Shown here one piece after another: positions 1-8,368 of a stretch of 64,000 nucleotides of DNA. The notes beneath the pieces are model-generated. The model was not told where the DNA came from. It did not search any database and saw only the letters and a list, made by a program, of their open reading frames with translations. Every line of letters starts with the position of its first letter. The stretch's first letter is position 1. A program made the translations under genes and the position numbers. The stretch comes from Arenimonas sp. (GTDB lineage: Bacteria; Pseudomonadota; Gammaproteobacteria; Xanthomonadales; Xanthomonadaceae). The stretch lies in the NCBI RefSeq assembly GCF_022842045.1, contig NZ_JALHQI010000008.1, positions 1-64,000 on the forward strand. Reading direction: 5' to 3'.

Positions 1-118
1 CGTGAAGATGGTGGTGACCCTGATCGCGCCGATCGCGATGGACGAGGGCCTGCGCTTCGCGATCCGCGAGGGTGGCCGCACCGTCGGCGCCGGCGTGGTT
101 GCCAAGGTCATCAAGTAA
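1..118 (+). CDS. tuf: Elongation factor Tu, C-terminal end (partial)
   Basis: This is the last 38 codons of EF-Tu, the GTPase that delivers aminoacyl-tRNA to the ribosome. The frame enters at base 2 and stops with TAA at 116-118. The residues [18 protein letters not shown] are the highly conserved end of domain 3. The rest of the gene lies to the left of the window. Having tuf directly before the S10 operon is the usual str-S10 order in gammaproteobacteria. Identification is near certain, but nothing can be said about the missing N-terminal GTPase domain. Confidence 0.97.
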   Translation, partial: VKMVVTLIAPIAMDEGLRFAIREGGRTVGAGVVAKVIK

Positions 119-168
119 GCGTATAGTGCGCGGCTCGGTCGGCCTCAGGGGCGGCCCACATACGAAAT

Positions 169-187
169 GAGGGGCAGGACGCCCCTC
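169..187 (+). terminator. Hairpin downstream of tuf, possible weak terminator
   Basis: GAGGGGC (169-175) and GCCCCTC (181-187) form a perfect 7-bp stem with a 5-nt loop (AGGAC), 50 nt after the tuf stop. What follows is GTGTTC rather than a clean T-run, so termination would be weak. It may be a processing or 3'-end stabilising hairpin of the tuf transcript. Confidence 0.45.
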
Positions 188-213
188 GTGTTCGCGGCCA
201 GGACGGTCGAAGC

Positions 214-249
214 TGTGTGAAACAACCCTTTACAGGGTGGTTTAACACA
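214..249. repeat. Imperfect 36-bp palindrome over the S10 promoter -35
   Basis: Two 16-nt arms (214-229 and 234-249) around a TTAC centre are complementary at 14 of 16 positions. The arms begin TGTGTG and end AACACA. The -35 box sits at the centre, so the element could be an operator that blocks sigma70, or a hairpin in read-through transcripts from tuf. Confidence 0.5.
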
Positions 250-258
250 AGCTATACT
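229..258 (+). promoter_or_regulatory. Putative sigma70 promoter of the S10 operon
   Basis: TTTACA (229-234) and TATACT (253-258) are separated by 18 bp and each match the sigma70 consensus at five of six positions. The predicted start is near 265, giving a leader of about 100 nt before rpsJ. It is the best promoter-like sequence in the 245-nt tuf-rpsJ gap. The -35 lies inside a large palindrome (214-249). Confidence 0.65.
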
Positions 259-264
259 TTCTTG

Positions 265-300
265 CTCGGTGGACCAGACATGGTCCGCCGAGTTTGTTTT
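265..300 (+). terminator. Intrinsic terminator/attenuator in the S10 leader
   Basis: CTCGGTGGACC (265-275) pairs with GGTCCGCCGAG (282-292), an 11-bp stem with one G-T wobble and the 6-nt loop AGACAT. It is followed directly by TTTGTTTT (293-300). This is a textbook intrinsic terminator. Its first base coincides with the predicted start of the promoter at 229-258. It could end tuf transcription, attenuate the S10 operon, or both. Confidence 0.65.
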
Positions 301-363
301 CCACGGGAACCAGGGCGCAAAGCCCCTGATTCCGACGCTCTTTACCGAAACAAGGAATTCGCC

Positions 364-675
364 ATGGCGGACCAGAAGATCCGGATTCGGCTCAAGGCCT
401 ACGATCATCGCCTGATTGATCGTTCGGCTTCCGAAATCGTGGAGACGGCCAAGCGGACCGGCGCGCAGGTGCGCGGCCCGATCCCGCTGCCGACCAAGAT
501 CGAACGCTACACCGTGCTGGTGTCGCCGCACGTCGACAAGGACGCACGCGACCAGTACGAGACCCGCACCCACAAGCGCGTGCTGGATATCGTCGACCCC
601 AACGACAAGACCGTTGACGCGCTCATGAAGCTCGAGCTCGCGGCCGGCGTCGACGTCCAGATCAAGCTGACCTGA
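364..675 (+). CDS. rpsJ: 30S ribosomal protein S10
   Basis: S10 (103 aa) is part of the 30S head and also acts as NusE in antitermination complexes with NusB. The ATG at 364 is chosen because the protein starts [16 protein letters not shown], the family's conserved N-terminus, with an AAGGA ribosome site 9 nt upstream. The frame is open further upstream to 217, but that region is the leader and promoter. It is the first gene of the S10 operon and lies 10 nt before rplC. The length is the usual one for the family. Confidence 0.98.
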   Translation: MADQKIRIRLKAYDHRLIDRSASEIVETAKRTGAQVRGPIPLPTKIERYTVLVSPHVDKDARDQYETRTHKRVLDIVDPNDKTVDALMKLELAAGVDVQIKLT

Positions 676-685
676 GGCAACGACC

Positions 686-1333
686 ATGACCACCAAAAAC
701 ATTGGAATCGTGGGCCGCAAGGCGGGCATGAGCCGCATCTTCACCGAGGATGGCCGTTCCATCCCGGTGACCGTGATCGAGGCCAGCCCGAATCGCATCA
801 CCCAGATCAAGACCGTCGAGAACGACGGCTACACCGCCGTGCAGGTCACTGCCGGCACCAAGCGCGCCGCGCTGGTCAACAAGCCGCTGTCGGGCCACTT
901 CGCCAAGGCGAAGGTCGAGGCCGGCCGTGGCCTGTGGGAGTTCCGCATCGCCGACAAGGACGCGGGCAACTACGAGGTCGGCGCCGAGATCAAGGCTGAC
1001 ATCTTCGCCGTGGGCCAGATGGTCGATGTCGCGGGCGTCACCAAGGGCAAGGGCTTCCAGGGCACGATCAAGCGCTGGAACTTCAAGATGGGCGACGCCA
1101 CCCACGGTAACTCGCTGTCGCACCGCTCGCCGGGCTCCATCGGCCAGCGCCAGACGCCGGGCCGCGTGTTCCCAGGCAAGAAGATGTCCGGCCACATGGG
1201 TGCCGAGAACCAGACCATGCAGAACCTCGAAGTGGTCAAGGTCGACGCCGAGCGCGGCCTGATCGCGGTCAAGGGTTCCGTTCCCGGTGCGCCGGGCGGC
1301 GACGTCGTCGTCCGTCCGACGAGCAAAGGTTGA
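686..1333 (+). CDS. rplC: 50S ribosomal protein L3
   Basis: L3 (215 aa) is an early-assembly protein whose long extension reaches towards the peptidyl-transferase centre. The conserved segment [26 protein letters not shown] is visible around residues 150-175, though only its key residues matter here: the Gln-rich loop is the site methylated by PrmB in E. coli. The length is slightly over the E. coli protein's 209 aa. It sits 10 nt from rpsJ and 10 nt from rplD, in the standard S10 operon order. Confidence 0.98.
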   Translation: MTTKNIGIVGRKAGMSRIFTEDGRSIPVTVIEASPNRITQIKTVENDGYTAVQVTAGTKRAALVNKPLSGHFAKAKVEAGRGLWEFRIADKDAGNYEVGAEIKADIFAVGQMVDVAGVTKGKGFQGTIKRWNFKMGDATHGNSLSHRSPGSIGQRQTPGRVFPGKKMSGHMGAENQTMQNLEVVKVDAERGLIAVKGSVPGAPGGDVVVRPTSKG

Positions 1334-1343
1334 GGAGTAAGTA

Positions 1344-1946
1344 ATGGAACTCGCCGTTATTGGAAGCGCCAAGCCGCTGTCGGTCTCCGACGCCGTGTTT
1401 GGTCGCGAATTTAGCGAGGATCTGGTGCACCAGGTGGTGGTTGCGTTCCGCAACGCCGGCCGTGCAGGCACCAAGGCCCAGCTGACGCGCTCGGAAGTCT
1501 CCGGCACGACCAAGAAGTTCAAGAAGCAGAAGGGCGGCGGTGCCCGCCACGGTGACTACCGCGCCCCGATCTTCGTCGGTGGTGGCGTTACGTTCGCCGC
1601 CAAGCCGCGCAACTTCGCCCAGAAGGTGAACCGCAAGATGTACCGCGCCGCGGTCTGCGCGATCATCTCCGAGCTCAACCGCCAGGGTCGCCTGAAGGTC
1701 GTCGATGCGTTCGACGTCGCCGAGGCCAAGACCAAGGCGCTGGTCGCCAAGTTGAACGAGATGGGCATCGCCCGTCCGCTGATCGTCACCGAGGACGGCT
1801 CCGACGCCCTGTTCCTGGCCGCCCGCAACCTGCCGTACGTGCAGGTCCGCGACGTCCAGGGCCTGGATCCGGTCGCCCTGGTCGGTGCCGAGTACGTGAT
1901 CATGACCGCCGAAGCGGTCAAGAAGGTCGAGGAGTGGCTGGCATGA
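1344..1946 (+). CDS. rplD: 50S ribosomal protein L4
   Basis: L4 (200 aa) lines the peptide exit tunnel. In E. coli it also represses its own operon at the S10 leader, both by attenuation and at translation. The basic loop with [20 protein letters not shown]-type character lies at about residues 50-75, as is usual for the tunnel extension. The stop overlaps the rplW start (ATGA), which implies translational coupling. Whether L4 acts on the terminator at 265-300 cannot be told from sequence. Confidence 0.98.
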   Translation: MELAVIGSAKPLSVSDAVFGREFSEDLVHQVVVAFRNAGRAGTKAQLTRSEVSGTTKKFKKQKGGGARHGDYRAPIFVGGGVTFAAKPRNFAQKVNRKMYRAAVCAIISELNRQGRLKVVDAFDVAEAKTKALVAKLNEMGIARPLIVTEDGSDALFLAARNLPYVQVRDVQGLDPVALVGAEYVIMTAEAVKKVEEWLA

Positions 1947-2239
1947 GCAACATCAAGATCCTCGGCGTGATCCGCGCGCCGCGCGTGTCTGAAAAGACTG
2001 CGCGCATCCAGGAGCAGAGCAACCAGTACGTCTTCGAAGTGGCGACGACTGCGACCAAGGCCGACGTCAAGTCCGCCGTCGAGTCGCTGTTCAACGTCAA
2101 GGTCGAAGCGGTCAACGTGTTGAACGTGAAGGGCAAGAGCAAGACCTTCCGTCAGCGCGCCGGCCGTCGCGGCGACTGGCGCAAAGCATACGTTCGCCTG
2201 GCCGATGGCCAGTCGATCGACGTGATGGCCAAGGCCTGA
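1943..2239 (+). CDS. rplW: 50S ribosomal protein L23
   Basis: L23 (98 aa) sits at the tunnel exit and docks trigger factor and SRP. The ATG at 1943 ([18 protein letters not shown]) overlaps the rplD stop by 4 nt and has GAGGAG about 8 nt upstream. A GTG at 1934 in the same frame is a worse choice. The conserved N-terminal pattern I-RAP-VSEK and the basic loop [19 protein letters not shown] are typical of bacterial L23. Confidence 0.97.
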   Translation: MSNIKILGVIRAPRVSEKTARIQEQSNQYVFEVATTATKADVKSAVESLFNVKVEAVNVLNVKGKSKTFRQRAGRRGDWRKAYVRLADGQSIDVMAKA

Positions 2240-2249
2240 GGCATTACCC

Positions 2250-3077
2250 ATGGCACTACAGACTTTCAAGCCGACCTCGCCTGGCCGCCGCGCCATGGTG
2301 CGCGTCTCCACCGCCGGCCTGCACAAGGGCGGCCCGCTGGAATCGCTGGTCGAAAAGCAGAGCAAGAGCGGCGGTCGTAACAACTACGGCCGCATCACCA
2401 CCCGCCACATCGGCGGTGGCCACAAGCAGCATTACCGCCTGATCGACTTCAAGCGCGACAAGGAGGGCATCCCCGCCCGCGTCGAGCGCGTCGAGTACGA
2501 TCCGAACCGCACCGCGCACATCGCGCTGCTGTGCTACGCCGATGGCGAGCGCCGCTACATCATCGCCCCGAAGGGCCTGGTGCAGGGCGACCAGGTCATC
2601 GCCGGCAAGGATGCGCCGATCAAGACCGGCAACAGCCTGCCGCTGCGCAACATGCCGGTCGGTTCGACCGTGCATTGCGTCGAGATGAAGCCGGGCAAGG
2701 GCGCCCAGCTGGCCCGCGCCGCTGGCGCCGGCGCCCAGCTGATCTCCCGCGACGGCGGCTACGCCACCCTCCGCCTCCGCTCCGGCGAGATGCGCAAGGT
2801 GCCGGCCGACTGCCGCGCCACCATCGGTGAAGTCGGCAACGTCGAGCACAACCTCGAGAAGCTGGGCAAGGCCGGTGCGAAGCGCTGGCGCGGCGTCAAG
2901 CCGACCGTCCGCGGCGCCGCCATGAACCCCGTCGACCATCCGCACGGTGGTGGCGAGGCCAAGGCTGGCCAGGGCAACCCGCACCCGGTGTCCCCGTGGG
3001 GCACGCCGGCCAAGGGTTACAAGACGCGCAAGAACAAGCGCACCCAGAAGTTCATCGTGCGCGATCGCAGGGGTTGA
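2250..3077 (+). CDS. rplB: 50S ribosomal protein L2
   Basis: L2 (275 aa) is needed for subunit association and peptidyl transfer. The signature [19 protein letters not shown], containing the conserved His used in the peptidyl-transferase region, is at about residues 226-245. The N-terminal half has the OB-fold segment [13 protein letters not shown]. Length matches the family (273-276 aa). It is 10 nt after rplW and 6 nt before rpsS. Confidence 0.98.
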   Translation: MALQTFKPTSPGRRAMVRVSTAGLHKGGPLESLVEKQSKSGGRNNYGRITTRHIGGGHKQHYRLIDFKRDKEGIPARVERVEYDPNRTAHIALLCYADGERRYIIAPKGLVQGDQVIAGKDAPIKTGNSLPLRNMPVGSTVHCVEMKPGKGAQLARAAGAGAQLISRDGGYATLRLRSGEMRKVPADCRATIGEVGNVEHNLEKLGKAGAKRWRGVKPTVRGAAMNPVDHPHGGGEAKAGQGNPHPVSPWGTPAKGYKTRKNKRTQKFIVRDRRG

Positions 3078-3083
3078 TAGGCC

Positions 3084-3356
3084 ATGGCACGTTCTCTTAA
3101 GAAAGGTCCCTTCATCGACCACCACCTCGTCAAGAAGGTGGAGGCCGCCCAGGGCAACAGCAAGAAGCCGATCAAGACTTGGTCGCGTCGTTCCATGGTC
3201 TCGCCGGAAATGGTCGGGCTCACCATCGCCATCCACAATGGCAAGGTGCACATCCCCGTCCTGGTGAACGAGAACATGGTGGGTCACAAGCTCGGCGAGT
3301 TCGCCCTCACCAGGACCTTCAAGGGTCATGGCGGCGACAAGAAGTCCGGCAAGTAA
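3084..3356 (+). CDS. rpsS: 30S ribosomal protein S19
   Basis: S19 (90 aa) pairs with S13 in the 30S head and contacts A-site tRNA and the bridge to 50S. The N-terminus [20 protein letters not shown] and the motif [22 protein letters not shown] are characteristic. The start at 3084 follows rplB by 6 nt with no convincing alternative. Length is normal. Confidence 0.98.
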   Translation: MARSLKKGPFIDHHLVKKVEAAQGNSKKPIKTWSRRSMVSPEMVGLTIAIHNGKVHIPVLVNENMVGHKLGEFALTRTFKGHGGDKKSGK

Positions 3357-3366
3357 GGAGATGACC

Positions 3367-3702
3367 ATGGAATCGAAAGCCATCCTCCGCACCGCCCGGA
3401 TCTCGCCGCAGAAGGCCCGCCTGGTCGCCGACCAGGTCCGTGGCATGCAGGCCTCCCGCGCCCACGATCTGCTGAAGTTCTCGGACAAGAAGGCCGCCCA
3501 CCTGATCGGTAAGGTCCTGTGGTCCGCCATCTCGAATGCCGAGAACAACCTCGGCGCTGACATCGACGAGCTCAAGGTCGCCACCATCATGGTCGACGAG
3601 GGTCCCGTCCTGAAGCGCTTCATGGCCCGCGCCAAGGGCCGCGGCACCCGCATCCTCAAGCGCACCAGCCACATCACTGTGGTTGTGGGCTCGGGCAAGT
3701 AA
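3367..3702 (+). CDS. rplV: 50S ribosomal protein L22
   Basis: L22 (111 aa) contacts all 23S domains and its beta-hairpin narrows the exit tunnel, where macrolide-resistance changes occur. I chose the ATG at 3367 ([20 protein letters not shown]) because AAGGAG at 3355-3360 lies 6 nt upstream of it. An in-frame ATG at 3361 would abut that site, and the open frame upstream to 3328 is inside rpsS. The tunnel-loop region [20 protein letters not shown] is near the C-terminus. Confidence 0.97.
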   Translation: MESKAILRTARISPQKARLVADQVRGMQASRAHDLLKFSDKKAAHLIGKVLWSAISNAENNLGADIDELKVATIMVDEGPVLKRFMARAKGRGTRILKRTSHITVVVGSGK

Positions 3703-3718
3703 GGCAGGGACGAAGAAT

Positions 3719-4420
3719 ATGGGTCACAAAGTTCATCCGACCGGAATCCGCCTGGGCATCGCCAAGGACTGGAATTCCAAGTGGTTCGCCAACAAGCGCG
3801 ACTACGCCCAGTACCTCACGTCCGACCTCAAGGTCCGTGCGATGCTGCGCAAGAAGCTTGCCCAGGCCGGCATCTCGAAGATCCTGATCGAGCGCCCGTC
3901 GAAGTCCGCCCGCGTCACGATCCACTCCGCCCGCCCGGGCGTGGTGATCGGCAAGCGCGGCGAGGACATCGAGAAGCTGCGCAAGGAAGTCTCGGACATC
4001 ATGGGCGTCCCGGCGCACATCAATGTCTCCGAGGTGCGCAAGCCCGAGCTCGACGCGCAGCTGGTCGCCGAGTCGATCGCGCAGCAGCTGGAGCGCCGCA
4101 TCATGTTCCGCCGCGCCATGAAGCGCGCCGTCGGCAACTCGATGCGCCTCGGCGCGCTGGGCATCAAGGTCAACGTCGCCGGCCGCCTCAACGGCGCCGA
4201 GATCGCGCGTTCGGAGTGGTACCGCGAGGGCCGCGTGCCCCTGCACACCCTCCGCGCCGACATCGACTACGGCTTTGCCGAAGCCCTCACCACCTACGGC
4301 ATCATTGGCGTGAAGGTGTGGGTCTACAAGGGCGAGATTTTCGATTTCAGCCAGGTTGGCCAGGAGAAAGTGGAAGAGCGCACCGAGCGCCCGGCCCGTC
4401 CTGCGAAGGAAATGAGGTAA
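3719..4420 (+). CDS. rpsC: 30S ribosomal protein S3
   Basis: S3 (233 aa) lines the mRNA entry channel and contributes to ribosomal helicase activity. The type II KH domain with [18 protein letters not shown] is at about residues 73-92. The ATG at 3719 gives [14 protein letters not shown], the invariant S3 N-terminus. The frame is open upstream to 3683, but this overlaps the end of rplV. It is 16 nt after rplV and 6 nt before rplP. Confidence 0.98.
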   Translation: MGHKVHPTGIRLGIAKDWNSKWFANKRDYAQYLTSDLKVRAMLRKKLAQAGISKILIERPSKSARVTIHSARPGVVIGKRGEDIEKLRKEVSDIMGVPAHINVSEVRKPELDAQLVAESIAQQLERRIMFRRAMKRAVGNSMRLGALGIKVNVAGRLNGAEIARSEWYREGRVPLHTLRADIDYGFAEALTTYGIIGVKVWVYKGEIFDFSQVGQEKVEERTERPARPAKEMR

Positions 4421-4426
4421 GCCGCC

Positions 4427-4840
4427 ATGCTGCAACCCAAGCGAACCAAGTACCGCAAGGTCTTCAAGTCCCGTAACGACGGCCTGAGCTGGGCCGGCGC
4501 CGCCGTCAGCTTCGGCGAGTACGGCCTGAAGGCCACCTCGCACGGCCAGCTGACCGCTCGCCAGATCGAGGCCGCGCGTCGTTCCATCAGCCGTTACGTC
4601 AAGCGTGGCGGCAAGATGTGGATCCGCGTGTTCCCCGACAAGCCGATCACGAAGAAGCCGATCGAAGTCCGAATGGGCGCCGGTAAGGGCAACGTCGAGT
4701 ACTGGGTGGCCCAGATCGCCCCCGGCCGCGTGATCTATGAAATCGAGGGTGTCGACGAAGCCACCGCTCGCGAGGCGTTTCGCCTGGCGGCCGCGAAGCT
4801 CTCGGTCACCACCACTTTCGTGACCCGGACGGTGCGCTGA
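4427..4840 (+). CDS. rplP: 50S ribosomal protein L16
   Basis: L16 (137 aa) helps position A-site tRNA and is added late in 50S assembly. The N-terminus [17 protein letters not shown] is the family signature. The motif [22 protein letters not shown] lies at residues 65-87. Its first Arg region is the one hydroxylated by RoxA/YcfD in E. coli. The stop is 1 nt before the rpmC start, implying coupled translation. Confidence 0.98.
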   Translation: MLQPKRTKYRKVFKSRNDGLSWAGAAVSFGEYGLKATSHGQLTARQIEAARRSISRYVKRGGKMWIRVFPDKPITKKPIEVRMGAGKGNVEYWVAQIAPGRVIYEIEGVDEATAREAFRLAAAKLSVTTTFVTRTVR

Positions 4841-4841
4841 T

Positions 4842-5027
4842 ATGGAACTCAAGGAACTGCGTCAAAAGTCGGCGACCGAGCTGAAGAACCACCTGCTGGA
4901 CCTGCACAAGGAGCAGTTCGCGCTCCGCATGCAGAAGGCCACCGGTCAGCTCAACGCCCCCCACCGAATCAAGCTGGTCCGTCGCGAGATTGCGCAGACG
5001 ATGACCTTGCTGACCGATAAGAAGTAA
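4842..5027 (+). CDS. rpmC: 50S ribosomal protein L29
   Basis: L29 (61 aa) lies next to L23 at the tunnel exit and consists of two long helices. The pattern [29 protein letters not shown] with a basic C-terminal helix is typical in length and composition. Only 1 nt separates it from rplP and 9 nt from rpsQ, so it probably depends on the upstream gene for ribosome supply. Confidence 0.97.
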   Translation: MELKELRQKSATELKNHLLDLHKEQFALRMQKATGQLNAPHRIKLVRREIAQTMTLLTDKK

Positions 5028-5036
5028 GGGCGAGCC

Positions 5037-5300
5037 ATGAGCGATAATGCCAACCAGACGCGCACGGTCGAAGGCCGCGTCGTCAGCAACAAGATGAACA
5101 AGTCCGTGACGATCCTCGTGGAGCGCCAGGTCAAGCACCCCCTGTACGGCAAGTACATCCGGCGCTCGACCAAGCTCCACGCCCACGACGAAGAGAACGC
5201 CTGCAACGAAGGCGACGTCGTCCGGGTGTCCGAGTGCCGTCCGCTTTCGAAGACCAAGAACTGGCGCGTGGTGGAAATCATCACGCGCGCCGTGAAGTAA
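5037..5300 (+). CDS. rpsQ: 30S ribosomal protein S17
   Basis: S17 (87 aa) is a primary 16S-binding protein with an OB fold. The pattern [22 protein letters not shown] at residues 8-29 and [19 protein letters not shown] are diagnostic. It closes the classical S10 operon set. The next gene, rplN, begins the spc set 11 nt later, and no terminator or promoter separates them, so both are probably one transcript. Confidence 0.97.
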   Translation: MSDNANQTRTVEGRVVSNKMNKSVTILVERQVKHPLYGKYIRRSTKLHAHDEENACNEGDVVRVSECRPLSKTKNWRVVEIITRAVK

Positions 5301-5311
5301 GGAGGCCAGAA

Positions 5312-5680
5312 ATGATCCAGGTACAGAGCTACCTCGAGGCCGCCGACAACTCCGGCGCCAAGGAAATGATGTGCATCAAGGTGCTCGGCGGCTCCAAGCG
5401 CCGTTACGCCCACATCGGCGACATCATCAAGGTGACCGTCAAGGACGCCATCCCGCGCGGCAAGGTCAAGAAGGGCGAGGTCTACGACGCCGTCGTCGTC
5501 CGCACCCGTTCCGGCGTGCGCCGGGCCGACGGTTCGCTGATCCGTTTCGACGGTAACGCCGCCGTGCTGCTGAACAACAAGCAGGAGCCGATCGGCACCC
5601 GCATCTTCGGGCCCGTGACCCGTGAACTTCGCTCCGAGAAGTTCATGAAGATCGTCTCGCTCGCTCCCGAAGTGATCTGA
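5312..5680 (+). CDS. rplN: 50S ribosomal protein L14
   Basis: L14 (122 aa) sits at the subunit interface and binds the silencing factor RsfS. The ATG at 5312 ([18 protein letters not shown]) has AAGGAGG at 5299-5305 and matches the invariant family N-terminus. The frame is open upstream to 5234, but only as an overlap with rpsQ. The C-terminal [24 protein letters not shown] is also conserved. Confidence 0.98.
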   Translation: MIQVQSYLEAADNSGAKEMMCIKVLGGSKRRYAHIGDIIKVTVKDAIPRGKVKKGEVYDAVVVRTRSGVRRADGSLIRFDGNAAVLLNNKQEPIGTRIFGPVTRELRSEKFMKIVSLAPEVI

Positions 5681-5697
5681 GCGAAGGAAACAGGACA

Positions 5698-6012
5698 ATG
5701 AACCGTATCCGCAAGGGCGACCAGGTGATCATCATCGCCGGCGCCGACAAGGGCAAGAAGGGTGAGGTCGTGCGTGTTGCCGGTGACAAGGTCATCGTGC
5801 AGAACGCCAACATCATCAAGCGCCACACCAAGCCGAACCCGCAGGCGAACGTCGCCGGCGGCATCGTCGAGCGCGAGGCGCCGATCCACATCTCCAACGT
5901 CATGCTGTTCAACCAGGCCTCGGGCAAGGGTGAGCGGATTGGTTTCAAGGTGCTCGAGAATGGACGCAAAGTGCGTGTGTTCCGCTCGAGCGGTGAGGCG
6001 ATCGACGCCTAA
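5698..6012 (+). CDS. rplX: 50S ribosomal protein L24
   Basis: L24 (104 aa) is an assembly initiator for 50S and has an N-terminal KOW motif ([19 protein letters not shown], residues 6-24). The middle segment [26 protein letters not shown] is the conserved bacterial pattern. It is 17 nt after rplN and 11 nt before rplE. Length agrees with E. coli L24. Confidence 0.97.
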   Translation: MNRIRKGDQVIIIAGADKGKKGEVVRVAGDKVIVQNANIIKRHTKPNPQANVAGGIVEREAPIHISNVMLFNQASGKGERIGFKVLENGRKVRVFRSSGEAIDA

Positions 6013-6023
6013 GGAATGATGTC

Positions 6024-6566
6024 ATGAGCACCCGTCTCGAAACGTTTTACAAGGAAACCGTGGTCCCGAAGCTCATGGAGCAGTTCGGCTACGAGAACGT
6101 CATGCAGGTTCCCCGCATCTCCAAGATCACGCTGAACATGGGCGTGGGCGAGGCCGTGGGCAACAAGAAGATCCTGGAAAATGCCGTTGCCGACATGACC
6201 AAGATCGCCGGCCAGAAGCCGATCACCACCAACGCCCGTGTCTCCGTCGCCAGCTTCAAGATCCGCGACGGCTGGCCGATCGGCTGCAAGGTGACCCTGC
6301 GCCGCGCCAAGATGTTCGAGTTCCTCGACCGCCTGATCAACATCTCGCTGCCCCGCGTGCGTGACTTCCGCGGCGTGTCGGGTCGTTCGTTCGACGGCCG
6401 CGGCAACTACAACATGGGCATCAAGGAACAGATCATCTTCCCCGAGATCGATTTCGATGCCGTTGACGCCATGCGCGGCATGGACATCGCCATCACCACG
6501 ACGGCGAAGACCAACGAAGAAGCCAAGGCACTGCTGCAGGCCTTCAACTTCCCGTTCCGCAACTGA
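6024..6566 (+). CDS. rplE: 50S ribosomal protein L5
   Basis: L5 (180 aa) binds 5S rRNA and forms a bridge to S13. Conserved segments include [18 protein letters not shown] (about residues 27-44) and [19 protein letters not shown] (about 111-130). In E. coli the rplN-rplE region is the target for S8 repression of the spc operon. I did not find a clear S8-like helix here, but this needs structure prediction. Length is normal. Confidence 0.98.
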   Translation: MSTRLETFYKETVVPKLMEQFGYENVMQVPRISKITLNMGVGEAVGNKKILENAVADMTKIAGQKPITTNARVSVASFKIRDGWPIGCKVTLRRAKMFEFLDRLINISLPRVRDFRGVSGRSFDGRGNYNMGIKEQIIFPEIDFDAVDAMRGMDIAITTTAKTNEEAKALLQAFNFPFRN

Positions 6567-6583
6567 TTTCGAGGATATAGATC

Positions 6584-6889
6584 ATGGCCAAGACGTCGAT
6601 GGTTAACCGCGACATCAAGCGGAAGAAGCTGGTCGCCAAGCACGCCACCAAGCGCGCCGAGCTCAAGAAGATCATCAGCTCCGTCACCTCCTCCTTCGAG
6701 GAGAAGATGGACGCCGCCACCAAGCTGCAGAAGCTGCCGCGCGACTCGAGCCCGAGCCGCGTCCGCAACCGCTGCGAACTCACCGGCCGCTCGCGCGGCG
6801 TGTACAGCAAGTTCGGCCTCGGCCGCAACAAGCTGCGCGAAGCCACCATGCGTGGCGACGTCCCCGGCCTGCGCAAGGCCAGCTGGTAA
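6584..6889 (+). CDS. rpsN: 30S ribosomal protein S14 (zinc-free type)
   Basis: S14 (101 aa) is a late-binding protein in the 30S head. The C-terminal motif [26 protein letters not shown] is diagnostic. Only one Cys is present and the CxxC pairs of the short zinc form are missing, so this is the long C-minus type, as in E. coli. It is 17 nt after rplE and is followed by an unusually long 65-nt spacer containing a hairpin. Confidence 0.97.
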   Translation: MAKTSMVNRDIKRKKLVAKHATKRAELKKIISSVTSSFEEKMDAATKLQKLPRDSSPSRVRNRCELTGRSRGVYSKFGLGRNKLREATMRGDVPGLRKASW

Positions 6890-6895
6890 TCGCCG

Positions 6896-6912
6896 GTCCC
6901 CCCCTGGGGGAC
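6896..6912 (+). other. Intercistronic hairpin, rpsN-rpsH
   Basis: GTCCCCC (6896-6902) and GGGGGAC (6906-6912) form a perfect 7-bp stem with a 3-nt loop. There is no T-run, so it is not a normal terminator. It sits 6 nt after the rpsN stop in the 65-nt gap and may mark an RNA processing site or influence S8 expression. Confidence 0.5.
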
Positions 6913-6954
6913 TCGCGGATATCGGTGCTCCTGAAACCAAGAAGGTAACAATCA

Positions 6955-7350
6955 ATGAGCATGACTGATCCTATCGCCGACATGCTGGTGCGCATCAAGA
7001 ATGCGCTCGCCGTCGGCAAGCCGCAGGTTTCCATGCCTGCCTCCAAGATGAAGCTGGCCATTGCCACCGTGCTGAAGTCCGAGGGTTACATCGGTGACTT
7101 CCGCGTGAGCGGCGAGGGCGCCAAGGCCAAGCTGGAAGTCTCCCTGAAGTACTACGAAGGCAAGCCGGTGATCGAGCGCCTCGAGCGCGTCTCCCGTTCG
7201 GGCCTGCGCCAGTACAAGGGCAAGGACGACCTGCCGAAGGTGCTCGCCGGCCTCGGCGTCGCCATCATCTCCACTTCCCAGGGTCTGATGACCGATCGCC
7301 AGGCCCGCGCTGCGGGCGTGGGCGGCGAAGTCATCTGCCTCGTGGCCTAA
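6955..7350 (+). CDS. rpsH: 30S ribosomal protein S8
   Basis: S8 (131 aa) is a primary 16S-binding protein and, in E. coli, the repressor of the spc operon. The start [17 protein letters not shown] has AAGAAGG about 10 nt upstream; a second ATG at 6961 gives MTDPIADML and is almost equally possible. The C-terminal motif [30 protein letters not shown] is conserved. The spacing to rplF is 13 nt. Confidence 0.97.
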   Translation: MSMTDPIADMLVRIKNALAVGKPQVSMPASKMKLAIATVLKSEGYIGDFRVSGEGAKAKLEVSLKYYEGKPVIERLERVSRSGLRQYKGKDDLPKVLAGLGVAIISTSQGLMTDRQARAAGVGGEVICLVA

Positions 7351-7363
7351 GGAGAACGCACCC

Positions 7364-7891
7364 ATGTCCCGCGTTGCCAAGAAGCCGATCCAGATGCCCA
7401 AGGGCGTCGAGTTCAACGCCACCTCCGACAAGGTCACGGTCAAGGGCCCGAAGGGCAGCCTGAGCCTGGCCAAGCCGGCCGGTGTCGAGTTCGCCGTCGA
7501 GAACGGCGTGCTGCAGCTGTCCGCCGCCCATGCCGACAACATCCCGATGGCCGGCACCGCCCGCGCCATCCTGGCCAACATGGTCCAGGGCGTGTCCGAG
7601 GGTTTCACCCGCAAGCTCGAGCTGGTCGGCGTCGGTTACCGCGCCGCCATGCAGGGCAAGGACCTGAGCCTGAGCCTGGGCTTCTCGCATCCGACTGTGT
7701 ACGTGGCGCCCGAGGGCATCACGCTGTCCACGCCGACCCAGACCGAGATCCTGGTCTCCGGCGCCGACAAGCAGCAGGTGGGTGAGGTTGCCGCCAAGAT
7801 CCGCGCGTACCGCAAGCCGGAGCCCTACAAGGGCAAGGGCATCCGTTACTCCGGCGAGAAGATCATCATGAAGGAAGCCAAGAAGGCCTAA
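7364..7891 (+). CDS. rplF: 50S ribosomal protein L6
   Basis: L6 (175 aa) lies near the GTPase-associated centre and is a late assembly component. Two L6 domains are visible. The family signature [16 protein letters not shown] is near residues 148-163. The N-terminus [17 protein letters not shown] is typical. It follows rpsH by 13 nt and precedes rplR by 32 nt. Length matches E. coli. Confidence 0.98.
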   Translation: MSRVAKKPIQMPKGVEFNATSDKVTVKGPKGSLSLAKPAGVEFAVENGVLQLSAAHADNIPMAGTARAILANMVQGVSEGFTRKLELVGVGYRAAMQGKDLSLSLGFSHPTVYVAPEGITLSTPTQTEILVSGADKQQVGEVAAKIRAYRKPEPYKGKGIRYSGEKIIMKEAKKA

Positions 7892-7923
7892 TTGGGCGCT
7901 TCCGCTTCCTCGAGGTAAATACC

Positions 7924-8277
7924 ATGGACAAGAACATCGCCCGTCTGCGTCGCGCCAAGACCACGCGTTCGCACATCCGCAAGCTCGGCGTCGCCCGCCT
8001 GTCGGTGCTGCGCACCGGCCAGCACATCTACGCCCAGCTGTTCACCGCCGACGGCTCCAAGGTGCTGGCTTCGGCCTCCACCGTGCAGGCCGACGTGATG
8101 GACGGCCTCAAGGGCAGCAAGAACCTCGAAGCCGCCGCCAAGGTCGGCCGCACGATCGCCGCCAAGGCGCTCGCCGCGGGCATCGACAAGGTTGCGTTCG
8201 ATCGTTCCGGCTACCGCTACCACGGCCGCATCAAGGCCCTGGCCGACGCCGCCCGCGAGGGTGGCCTGCAGTTCTAA
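7924..8277 (+). CDS. rplR: 50S ribosomal protein L18
   Basis: L18 (117 aa) binds 5S rRNA along with L5 and L25. The pattern [30 protein letters not shown] near the N-terminus and [26 protein letters not shown] at the C-terminus are diagnostic. Its stop codon is the first part of a tandem hairpin array (8276-8307), and the 91-nt gap to rpsE is one of the two longest inside the spc set. Confidence 0.98.
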   Translation: MDKNIARLRRAKTTRSHIRKLGVARLSVLRTGQHIYAQLFTADGSKVLASASTVQADVMDGLKGSKNLEAAAKVGRTIAAKALAAGIDKVAFDRSGYRYHGRIKALADAAREGGLQF

Positions 8278-8307
8278 GCCTTCGGGCTTGAAAGGCCTTC
8301 GGGCTTG
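8276..8307 (+). repeat. Tandem 13-bp repeat forming two TTCG hairpins
   Basis: GCCTTCGGGCTTG occurs at 8278-8290 and again at 8295-8307, a 17-bp period. Each copy makes a small hairpin: AAGCC-TTCG-GGCTT (8276-8289) and AGGCC-TTCG-GGCTT (8293-8306). In RNA these are UUCG tetraloops closed by C-G, an exceptionally stable form. The array overlaps the rplR stop and lies 62 nt before rpsE. Confidence 0.6.
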
Positions 8308-8368
8308 CGTTTCCAGTACCAACCACAACCATAAGCGGCGAATGCCGTAAGCAAACCCAGGAATCCCT

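Noticed and set aside
2256-3698. Long open frame of 480 codons on the minus strand opposite rplB-rplV
   Set aside because: It is antisense to well-established ribosomal genes and exists because high G+C makes stops rare. Its translation is low complexity with no recognisable domain.
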